Origin: a virus
Direction: 5' to 3' (one strand)
Virus record (IMG/VR): IMGVR_UViG_3300031772_004323
Span: 1-48,624 of that record
DNA length: 48,624 nucleotides
Shown: positions 24,670 through 31,914 of the stretch, one piece after another
How positions within the stretch are numbered: position 1 is the first letter of the stretch
Layout: each line of letters opens with the position of its first letter
Notes under the pieces: model-generated
Databases searched by the model: none
The model's input: the letters and a program-made list of their open reading frames with translations, nothing else
What the model was told of the DNA's origin: nothing
Translations under genes and position numbers: made by a program

Positions 24670-24930
24670 TCATATTATTTTGTGATATGCTTTCCAAGAA
24701 TCAAATGTTTCGTCTGACTTATAAAATATAGGCTTTGTCCATGTAAATTTATTAATTGTCAATCCATAATTTTCATACGGAAATTTCTGTCCACAATCCC
24801 ACCGTTCTGTAATTATTTCATCGTCAGTAATTTTTATTGCCAGATATCTTCCGCCCAATATAAATAAATCCAGATCATACACAAGTATGTCGTTAATTTT
24901 AATTTCATCAATTGTTTTTTCGATAATCAT
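24670..24930 (-). CDS. Hypothetical protein (86 aa)
   Basis: I place the start at ATG 24930, which follows the stop of the macrodomain gene in a TAATATG junction; an in-frame ATG at 24963 lies inside that gene. The product begins MIIEKTIDEIKINDILVYDL and is a compact beta-rich domain with one Trp-Asp-Cys-Gly segment. No family recognised. It is probably co-transcribed with the macrodomain and DUF4326 genes. Confidence 0.6.
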   Translation of the reverse strand: MIIEKTIDEIKINDILVYDLDLFILGGRYLAIKITDDEIITERWDCGQKFPYENYGLTINKFTWTKPIFYKSDETFDSWKAYHKII

Positions 24931-24931
24931 A

Positions 24932-25405
24932 TTATTTTGAATACTGACAGATATACACATCAAATTTTTCTGCGAATAAATGTTTTATCATTTCATTGAC
25001 AATTGGCCATGACCCGCCGGCAAGTGTACATCCCATGTTTTTTGGGAAGCCAATTGTTTTTAAATTTTTATATAGGCAACTTGCTGCCATTTTATCTAAT
25101 GCTGAATAGATGGATTCATAATCCAAATATCTCTTATCTGTGCCATAATAATACTGGCCATAAAGATTATAAATATATTTTAGGTGTGGGTTTGAATCGT
25201 GGGATTGCACAAGACAATCACTAAAACTTCCAAATTTGGTTTTATCACCTTTTGTGGTCTTGCAATCAACAAAATAAGCTTCGGGAAACTTTTCTCGAAT
25301 TTGCCTTGCGATGCCACTGCCCATTGTATTAAAACAATTACAACAATGCGCGATGGCTTCGACATTGGCTGTTAATAAATCGGTGTTTTCTAGCTCAAAT
25401 ATCAT
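24932..25405 (-). CDS. Macrodomain protein (ADP-ribose binding)
   Basis: A 157-residue single macrodomain. The N-terminal EAIAHCCNCFNTMGSGIARQ (17-36) is the ADP-ribose-binding loop with the conserved Asn and GSG; FPKNMGCTLAGGSW (about 118-131) is the second phosphate-binding loop. It resembles Poa1/ALC-type macrodomains that hydrolyse ADP-ribose 1''-phosphate or remove ADP-ribose. In a phage it could reverse ADP-ribosylation by the host or by phage enzymes, or recycle NAD metabolites. First gene of a minus-strand set with a small protein and a DUF4326 protein. Confidence 0.88.
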   Translation of the reverse strand: MIFELENTDLLTANVEAIAHCCNCFNTMGSGIARQIREKFPEAYFVDCKTTKGDKTKFGSFSDCLVQSHDSNPHLKYIYNLYGQYYYGTDKRYLDYESIYSALDKMAASCLYKNLKTIGFPKNMGCTLAGGSWPIVNEMIKHLFAEKFDVYICQYSK

Positions 25406-25534
25406 ATAAGTATTTTATCCATTTTTTGTTAAAAGTCAACACTTTTTTGAAAAATCTTTACCTTCGCCGAACACACTTTTTGTGGGTTGGCGGTCTTTCG
25501 TCTTTTACAAGATGCGTTTCTCTTATTACAATCA

Positions 25535-25542
25535 TATTTATT
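25535..25542 (+). promoter_or_regulatory. TATTTATT, variant of the candidate late promoter
   Basis: One mismatch from TATTTATA, 24 nt before the chosen start at 25567, with GGGGAAAT in between. Confidence 0.35.
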
Positions 25543-25566
25543 GGGGAAATATGGGTGGTTACTATT

Positions 25567-26958
25567 ATGATTAAAAAAATTTTTGTAAATTGCACATTAC
25601 TATTTTTATTAATCTTTTCGGTGTCATCCTTTGCTTATACAGAAACAGGAATAACTGTTATAGCCACAACAATTCTTCCGAGCAGAACAAACTTGGGTGA
25701 GGTGCGCCGGCCTATTCGCATTAATCCTGTTTTTAAATGGAATGGAAACCTTTGGACGATTATACAATCCGGTGGTCCAACTACAATATCATTTTATAAT
25801 CTTTCTACAAAATTGGATAAAATTCCAGTAACTCCGATATATGCCACAATGGGCAGTGAATATGTTCAGCCAATACAATTGTTAAATGGAAATTTGGGAA
25901 TTTGGATTGGAGCAAAAAATGGCGTTCCTGGAGATTATTATGTTCTTGATTCCAATTTAAATGTTTTGGCCCATACAAATGCGTGGGGCAATGGTAATTA
26001 TGGTGCAGGCGGAACAGAAGGTGTTGGCACGATTAATAACTTTGCTACAATTGTTAATTTTGTCAGTCTTTATCGTCCTGGTATTTGTACTCACGATTTA
26101 CAACTTTTCCAGGGTGGAGAAACAGGAGGTTTGACGGTTGGTCCAATTTATACATTGCCTCAAGGTAATTCAACCTGCATTTCTATTTTTATGCCAAATT
26201 GTGCTTTAGTCAATGGCGTCGATGGGAAGCTTTATATTGGTGTGATTAGAGATTCCAATGGACATGGATATGCTGATTTTCTTAGAATAAATCCACTTAC
26301 ATTTGCTTTAGAAAAACTTTGGGCTACATGGAAAGCTATTGGTGCCGAAAGACCGCCGATTTATTCTACAAGGGCTGGTAGTAATATAGTTTTCTCTACA
26401 ACAAATGATGAACCTGTGAGAAGTACGCCTTTTAATCTAGCAAAACATCCAACTCTACTAATTGGTTTAAATCCAGATGTATTATCAGAATATGTAAATA
26501 CAAATGTGTGGGTTAGCGTGTATAATAATAATTATGTCGCTTCGAATCATAAAAATGAACCGCTTGTTGCTTCCTGTGTTTACGATGTGACAGATGGCTC
26601 TCAAACCACCTTATTAAATTTGTGGAGGCTTCGTGGGGGTAAATATGAATTGCTCTATACAGATAAAATGAGTGCTAATAATGATTTATATTCGTTTCGG
26701 GGAATTTACACAGAAAGCAATGATATATGGTTAGCCTATATTAAAACAAACGATGTTGGTGTAGTTGTTCAATTAAGGGATGGGGCTTCTACAATTTTAT
26801 GTCCGCCATGTCCACCGCAAACAAATTGTTTATCATCTGTTGTAGTTCCATGCTATTGCACAAATGCAACTTCTACTATCACAAAAACTGTGAATAATAA
26901 AGGTAAAGTAACAGCAATAACAACGAATACAAGTTATAAAGTAATATTGTGTAATTAA
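25567..26958 (+). CDS. Exported protein with Cys-rich C-terminal motif (463 aa)
   Basis: The start at 25567 is chosen because it begins a signal peptide (MIKKIFVNCTLLFLLIFSVS, likely cleavage after SFA, residue 23); an in-frame ATG at 25426 would bury it. The mature part is beta-rich with repeated Trp and Gly positions, compatible with a propeller-like fold, but I recognise no family. The last 55 residues hold the motif CPPCPPQTNCL ... PCYCTN ... NNKGKVTAITTNTSY ... C, shared with the next gene. It would act outside the cytoplasm. Possible roles are envelope modification or host recognition, without direct evidence. Confidence 0.75.
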   Translation: MIKKIFVNCTLLFLLIFSVSSFAYTETGITVIATTILPSRTNLGEVRRPIRINPVFKWNGNLWTIIQSGGPTTISFYNLSTKLDKIPVTPIYATMGSEYVQPIQLLNGNLGIWIGAKNGVPGDYYVLDSNLNVLAHTNAWGNGNYGAGGTEGVGTINNFATIVNFVSLYRPGICTHDLQLFQGGETGGLTVGPIYTLPQGNSTCISIFMPNCALVNGVDGKLYIGVIRDSNGHGYADFLRINPLTFALEKLWATWKAIGAERPPIYSTRAGSNIVFSTTNDEPVRSTPFNLAKHPTLLIGLNPDVLSEYVNTNVWVSVYNNNYVASNHKNEPLVASCVYDVTDGSQTTLLNLWRLRGGKYELLYTDKMSANNDLYSFRGIYTESNDIWLAYIKTNDVGVVVQLRDGASTILCPPCPPQTNCLSSVVVPCYCTNATSTITKTVNNKGKVTAITTNTSYKVILCN

Positions 26959-26968
26959 TAGGAAAATT

Positions 26969-28576
26969 ATGAAAAAATTAATTAAAATTTTAGTATTTTT
27001 ATTGTTTCTTATATCATCTGTGCAAGCAGAAACTATCTTACATTCTGTCAGGCCATTTAATGCTCAAGATACTTATCCTGCGCAAAGATTTTGGGATGAT
27101 GGAACAAATGTACATTTTCAAACATGTGATAAGCAGGATTATGTATTTTATCAAATTTATGACTGGAATCTTGGAACAGGAACTCAAACTCCACTTGTCG
27201 GCGCTGTATGTTGTAATGCTGTATGGGTAGATCAAAATTCTAATGGAATTTCTGGATGGGGAGATAGGTGGATGTCCGCTTATCAGTGGACAATTACAAA
27301 TAATTCTTTTCGAAGTCATGTGTCACCTCCAGGAATTGATCCAACAAATTGTAGAATATTAAGTGCTAAGCGACTCGGTGGAACGTTAACAGCTTTTCTT
27401 GCCGATGTTGGATCTCTTAAAACTGGTTGTGTTACACAACTTCATTTTGTTACAGGGGATGGTTTTGGGCCACTTATTACAAAAAATATTTTATTGCCCT
27501 GTGGTATGTCAAGTTGGATTGGAAATATAAATGGTTCTATAACAAAACATCCAAATGGTCAATTATGGATGCTAACTATGCGTGACAGCAATCATAATAT
27601 GGATTTGACAATCAGTAATAATGGTAGCATATCAACTTATGTAGATTGGCTTAGAACTCAAGGTGAGCTTCCTATGCAATTGTGTGAACCATTTTCTACA
27701 AATGCTGTTGCGATTTTGTCGTGTGATACAGCCGCAGGGCTTACACAATGGCCTTGGTATCGTTCTTTGCCTTATATTGCAATTGCTAAAAGTCCAACAT
27801 TATTAGAAATGTTCTATGTTCCTGGTGCTGATATGGAAAGGCAGCAAGCAATGCAAATGACATTAGATAGTTCTGGAAACCCAATTATTCAGCTTCTTTT
27901 ACGCGATCCATCTAAACCGCCCTATACTGATGCAACTGGGGTTCATACCGAGAATGATACTTGGGCGACATTGTGGAGATTTAAAAATTCAAAATTTGAG
28001 TTATTAGATTCTAGAATCATTACAAATGGATGGCCGTCGGTGCGGCAAGGTGGGGTGTTTGCTTCTAGAGGAAAAATTTATAATGCTTATTTATCTTCAA
28101 ATAATGGAACGGATATTCAAATATTAGATGATTTGGTTGTTCCGTCTCCAGTTGTGCCTGTAGCAAACTTCTCTGGAACACCAACTAATGGCATCACCCC
28201 ACTAAGCGTGATGTTCACAAATACTTCGACCGGCCAAGTTGGCTTGAGCCGATGGGATTTTGGCAATGGCACGCTTAACACTGCTGCTTTAAGTTTAATT
28301 CGTTCCTATACGACTGGTATCTATAATGTGTCTTTAGTTGTGACTAATTCTGGAATTGCCAGCGCATTAGCAAAGCAGTCATATATTACTGTTTTGCCTG
28401 GTCCAACAACAAATGTGTGCCCTCCATGTCCAGTTGTAACAAATTGTCTGCCGGTGGTCACTTTTCCATGCTATTGCACAAATACATTAATAAATATTGT
28501 AAAAACTTTGAATAACAAGGGTAAGGTGACTTCAATAACAACAAACACAAGTTATAATGTAAGAGTATGTCCATAA
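26969..28576 (+). CDS. Exported PKD-domain protein with Cys-rich C-terminal motif (535 aa)
   Basis: Signal peptide MKKLIKILVFLLFLISSVQA with cleavage after residue 20. The first 380 mature residues are beta-rich and not recognised. A PKD domain follows at about 28150-28410 (VANFSGTPTNGITPLSVMFT, then SRWDFGNGT and SYTTGIYNVSLVVTNSG). The last 55 residues repeat the motif of the preceding gene: CPPCPVVTNCL, PCYCTN, NNKGKVTSITTNTSY and a final Cys. PKD domains are common in extracellular proteins of bacteria and unusual in phages. It starts 11 nt after its neighbour, so the two are co-expressed. Confidence 0.78.
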   Translation: MKKLIKILVFLLFLISSVQAETILHSVRPFNAQDTYPAQRFWDDGTNVHFQTCDKQDYVFYQIYDWNLGTGTQTPLVGAVCCNAVWVDQNSNGISGWGDRWMSAYQWTITNNSFRSHVSPPGIDPTNCRILSAKRLGGTLTAFLADVGSLKTGCVTQLHFVTGDGFGPLITKNILLPCGMSSWIGNINGSITKHPNGQLWMLTMRDSNHNMDLTISNNGSISTYVDWLRTQGELPMQLCEPFSTNAVAILSCDTAAGLTQWPWYRSLPYIAIAKSPTLLEMFYVPGADMERQQAMQMTLDSSGNPIIQLLLRDPSKPPYTDATGVHTENDTWATLWRFKNSKFELLDSRIITNGWPSVRQGGVFASRGKIYNAYLSSNNGTDIQILDDLVVPSPVVPVANFSGTPTNGITPLSVMFTNTSTGQVGLSRWDFGNGTLNTAALSLIRSYTTGIYNVSLVVTNSGIASALAKQSYITVLPGPTTNVCPPCPVVTNCLPVVTFPCYCTNTLINIVKTLNNKGKVTSITTNTSYNVRVCP

Positions 28577-28630
28577 TAACCACATAAAAACAAACTTAAA
28601 AAGAAATTATTGAAACTCTTAAATTGTAGA

Positions 28631-28638
28631 TATTTATA
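28631..28638 (+). promoter_or_regulatory. TATTTATA motif, candidate late promoter
   Basis: Exact motif, 9 nt before the ATG at 28648. Confidence 0.5.
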
Positions 28639-28647
28639 TATACATAT

Positions 28648-29898
28648 ATGAGTAATCCAACAAGTACCGTCATAGTTGATCAGGATCGTGTAAGATGGCC
28701 GGGTAGTGGTTCGGCTGTTTCTGGAAGTACGCCATTTGCTTTTTACGACACTGATTTAGAATTTACCACTGATTGTTATGCTGCGGCTATTTGGGCTGGC
28801 CGCCGACTTGGTTATCCTGTAACCGATATTGAACTAATTGCTGTTAATTTTTATGCGTGCTTTGAAGAAGCCGTCACAGAATATGCGGCTCAAGTTAATC
28901 AATATAATATTTCCAATAATTATTTAACTCTTATTGGCCTTCCTTCTAATCAAGATTTAAATGGTATTGCTGTGGTTGGGAGTGGCGTAAATTATGCTGT
29001 GCAATTATCATCTGATTATGGCAGTGAAGTTGGTGTTGGTGGTAAAATAGATATTAAAAAAGGTTGGATAGAAGCAAAATCTGGCGTTCAAACTTATGAT
29101 TTACAATGCTTATGGGCAAATGTTAGCGAAAGTTTTAATAGAATAGAAGTGCGCAGAGTGTTTCATGGTCCGACTCCCGCCTTTGCTAGAATTTATGACC
29201 CGTTTAGTATGACGGGTATGAGTTATAGTAATATTTTAAATGAAATGGGTTTTGCGGGTTATAGTCCTGCAACACAATTTTTGATGACGCCTATCTTTGA
29301 AGATTTGCTGCGTGGTCAAGCAATCGAATTTAATGATATGGTAAGAAAGAGTGGTTATAGTTTTGAAATTGCTAACAATAAGATGAAAATTTTTCCAATT
29401 CCTGTTCAAGATTATAAAATACATTTTGAGTATATTGTTGCAAATGATAGGCAGGGTTCGTCGTTCTTGTCGGGTTCACCATATTCACTTACATCAGATT
29501 TTTCAAATATACCTTATCAAAATATACCATATCATACAATTAATGATGTTGGCCGGCAATGGATAAGAAAATACTTTCTTGCTCTTTGTAAGGAAGTATT
29601 GGGCGCGATTCGTCAAAAATACTCGACAGTTCCTATACTTGGCGGTGAAGTAACTTTAGATGGTGCAGAATTGAGAGCCGAAGCAGAAAAAGAAAAAGAT
29701 GTATTGGTCACCCAATTAAGAGAAATGCTTGATTCTATAAATCCATCTAAGCAACTAGAGTCTTTTGCGACTAGAGCAGAAAAACAACAAGATATGTTGA
29801 AGAAAATGCCTATGCTTATATATGTGGGAATGATTATTATTGGATGTTTTCTTAACTTATCTACCCAAAAGATAATTGATTATATCAATAAAGTTTAA
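28648..29898 (+). CDS. Neck / head-completion protein (T4 gp13 position)
   Basis: A 416-residue structural protein upstream of the gp14- and gp15-like genes, so it occupies the place of T4 gene 13. The segment FYDTDLEFTTDCYAAAIWAG followed by GYPVTDIELIAVNFYACFEE is, to my knowledge, conserved in neck proteins of environmental T4-like phages; the identification rests on that and on position. The C-terminal 60 residues contain a charged helix and a hydrophobic stretch (MLIYVGMIIIGCFLNL, near 387-402) unusual for a neck protein. It probably closes the filled head together with the next genes. Confidence 0.6.
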   Translation: MSNPTSTVIVDQDRVRWPGSGSAVSGSTPFAFYDTDLEFTTDCYAAAIWAGRRLGYPVTDIELIAVNFYACFEEAVTEYAAQVNQYNISNNYLTLIGLPSNQDLNGIAVVGSGVNYAVQLSSDYGSEVGVGGKIDIKKGWIEAKSGVQTYDLQCLWANVSESFNRIEVRRVFHGPTPAFARIYDPFSMTGMSYSNILNEMGFAGYSPATQFLMTPIFEDLLRGQAIEFNDMVRKSGYSFEIANNKMKIFPIPVQDYKIHFEYIVANDRQGSSFLSGSPYSLTSDFSNIPYQNIPYHTINDVGRQWIRKYFLALCKEVLGAIRQKYSTVPILGGEVTLDGAELRAEAEKEKDVLVTQLREMLDSINPSKQLESFATRAEKQQDMLKKMPMLIYVGMIIIGCFLNLSTQKIIDYINKV

Positions 29899-29906
29899 TA
29901 TTTATA
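29899..29906 (+). promoter_or_regulatory. TATTTATA motif, candidate late promoter
   Basis: Exact motif just after the upstream stop, 6 nt before the ATG at 29913. Confidence 0.45.
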
Positions 29907-29912
29907 TAGCAT

Positions 29913-30218
29913 ATGAAGAAATTCGAATTGAAACAATTGATAAGAGAATGTTTAAAAGAAGGACATGAAGAAGACGCCGCCGTTCAGAGAGCAGCAAATA
30001 AAAATATGTATGGCGGCCAGAGCAATATGGGATTTAGTGCAGATAATAAATTGAACCCAAACATCATAAAGGTTGACAAGAGAACATTGGAGAAGATTTC
30101 TGAACTTTTAGGAGAAGCGATAAATTCTGCGGGAGATAATTTGGGCAGAGATGGAGAATATATATCAGATAAATTGGTGGCTGTGGACGATTTGGTGGAT
30201 AAATTGTTAGGGTTATAA
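29913..30218 (+). CDS. Tagged small protein (101 aa)
   Basis: Starts MKKFELKQLIRECLKEGHEE, the shared tag with sites LIRE/C and CLKE/G. The rest is a low-hydrophobicity linker (MYGGQSNMGFSADNKLNPN) and a helical C-terminal domain. Unknown function. Its place between two neck genes, under its own TATTTATA motif, shows that tagged genes are scattered among virion genes rather than confined to one cluster. Confidence 0.65.
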   Translation: MKKFELKQLIRECLKEGHEEDAAVQRAANKNMYGGQSNMGFSADNKLNPNIIKVDKRTLEKISELLGEAINSAGDNLGRDGEYISDKLVAVDDLVDKLLGL

Positions 30219-30224
30219 ATTATT

Positions 30225-30698
30225 ATGTCATCAGCAGGAAGATATTTTAGTGAGCGGGATTTAAAACTTATAGACAGTATAAATGCTGAGCTTATGGGTG
30301 ATATTATTCAAACGATTGTTTGGGCGTATAAGGTTTGTCCAACGGAAACGCAGACAAATATTTATGGTGAAACCGACCAGCAATCTGGAAAGTTTTATTT
30401 TCCTGGAATAGAAATCACTGCTATGATTGACCGTGGGGATATAACTACGGATGATGCTGATTTTGGGCCGGATCGAGACCAGACAGCGGTGTTTAAATTT
30501 CGTGAAAAAATGCTTAAATTGTGTGATTTTTATCCACAAGTTGGCGATATAGTACTGTTTAATGAAAGGTATTATGAAATAGACAATGTTGTGCAAGAAC
30601 AACTCTTGGGTGGACAAAGCGAAAAGAGCCTTTCAATCATCTGTAATACCCATTACGCAAGATTCAGTAAAATCAATATATTAGACAGACAAAATTGA
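30225..30698 (+). CDS. Neck protein, possibly T4 gp14-like
   Basis: A 157-residue protein between the gp13-position gene and the gp15-like gene. It contains NIYGE (about residue 43), then FPGIEITAMIDRGD and FYPQVGDIVLFNERYYEIDN, which resembles the gp14 pattern of a beta-rich core with a PxxGD-x-(I/V)-x-F element. T4 gp14 is longer (256 residues), so it may be a minimal version. In T4 gp13 and gp14 form the neck ring that connects head and tail. Weak motif evidence combined with position. Confidence 0.55.
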   Translation: MSSAGRYFSERDLKLIDSINAELMGDIIQTIVWAYKVCPTETQTNIYGETDQQSGKFYFPGIEITAMIDRGDITTDDADFGPDRDQTAVFKFREKMLKLCDFYPQVGDIVLFNERYYEIDNVVQEQLLGGQSEKSLSIICNTHYARFSKINILDRQN

Positions 30699-30730
30699 TA
30701 CATTTGTTATTAACTCCCCAAAAATTTTAC

Positions 30731-30738
30731 TATTTATA
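30731..30738 (+). promoter_or_regulatory. TATTTATA motif, candidate late promoter
   Basis: Exact motif, only 3 nt before the ATG at 30742; no Shine-Dalgarno can fit between them. Confidence 0.45.
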
Positions 30739-30741
30739 TTT

Positions 30742-31905
30742 ATGTGGAGAGGTAATACTCAAAATCCAGCACCGAATCCGATAGACCAGAAAGGTAATGT
30801 TTCTGATGTTAAAATATCAGAAAACAGAGCATTAAATGTTCGCCGGGACTTAGATGTAGATAGAAATTTTACCGTTAATTTATTAGATATTGATGGTGCT
30901 ATCTTAAACTACATAAATGATTATATAAATATTCATGTATTGGATAATGGCGATAGTGTAAAGGTGCCTGTTTTTTATGCGTCTCCTGAGAAGTGGAAGT
31001 CAGTTCAGAAGGATGGTGGTTTGCGTGACGGGCAAGGCAAGTTACAATTACCCGTGTTAGTATTTAAGAGAAACACCGTCGCTAAAAATCAAGAGCTATT
31101 AACTTTAAACAGACATTTAAGTTATCCTATAATAAAAAAATATTATGAAAAAAATAAATATGATAATTTTTGTGTTTTAAATAAAAGTATGGCGCCGATT
31201 CATCAAATTTATTCGGTAACTCTTCCTGACCATGTAACTATTACTTATCAATTTCTCGCTCAAACTGAATTTGTTGAGCAAATGAATACAATAATTCAAA
31301 AAATTAATTTTGCCGCGGAAGAATACTGGGGCGACCCAAAGCGTTTTCGCTTCCGAGTATATATAAGCGATTATAGTTTGACTACGGAAAATCAAAACGA
31401 TAAGGATAGATTGATAAAATCTGAATTCAGCGCCACTGTTCAGGCATATTTGTTGGAAGATTCCTTTGAACAGAGACAGCTAACTACTAAGAAGTCTTTT
31501 ACACCGAGACGAATTGTTTTTAATACCGAAACGGTTATTAATAGTCAAATGGAGGCAATCAACAGGTCGTTGAATAATACAACATACAAAAAAGCGTATC
31601 CTTATTCCTGGGATGGTATTGCTACACAAAAAGACGGAGAGAAGTTTAGATTACCAGCTTTTCTTGCTGTGGAAGATTTTGAAGATTTAAATGGAGCACG
31701 TGCAATGAATAATGCAATAGAACAAATTAGAGCGGCATATCAAAAGGTTATTATCATCAATAATAACAGTGGAACTATTTGGCATACCCCACCGACAACT
31801 ACAACTTCTCCCGGAGAAGAAGGTTGGATGGCACATGATGATAATTATATATATATATATGCATCTGGACAATGGTATCGTCAGTCGATATCAACGGGAT
31901 GGTAA
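30742..31905 (+). CDS. Tail terminator / sheath stabiliser (T4 gp15-like)
   Basis: A 387-residue protein (T4 gp15 is 272). Similarity is visible in blocks: DSVKVPVFYASPEKW near residue 73 against RVPITYASKEHF in gp15, LQLPVLVFKR, and NKSMAPIHQIYSVTLPDHVT followed by FVEQMNTIIQKI against NPSPIKMIYEL...MFQIVEQIL. gp15 forms the hexameric ring that ends tail growth and joins tail to neck. An added C-terminal domain contains Thr/Pro residues and a short Trp-rich segment (GSGTIWH-like, GQWYRQS). The start sits against a TATTTATA motif and lacks a Shine-Dalgarno, so it may be translated from a nearly leaderless message. Confidence 0.72.
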   Translation: MWRGNTQNPAPNPIDQKGNVSDVKISENRALNVRRDLDVDRNFTVNLLDIDGAILNYINDYINIHVLDNGDSVKVPVFYASPEKWKSVQKDGGLRDGQGKLQLPVLVFKRNTVAKNQELLTLNRHLSYPIIKKYYEKNKYDNFCVLNKSMAPIHQIYSVTLPDHVTITYQFLAQTEFVEQMNTIIQKINFAAEEYWGDPKRFRFRVYISDYSLTTENQNDKDRLIKSEFSATVQAYLLEDSFEQRQLTTKKSFTPRRIVFNTETVINSQMEAINRSLNNTTYKKAYPYSWDGIATQKDGEKFRLPAFLAVEDFEDLNGARAMNNAIEQIRAAYQKVIIINNNSGTIWHTPPTTTTSPGEEGWMAHDDNYIYIYASGQWYRQSISTGW

Positions 31906-31914
31906 ATTTTAAAA

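Noticed and set aside
25426-25566. N-terminal extension of the first exported protein
   Set aside because: The extension would place 47 residues before a typical signal peptide, and a promoter-like motif lies inside it.
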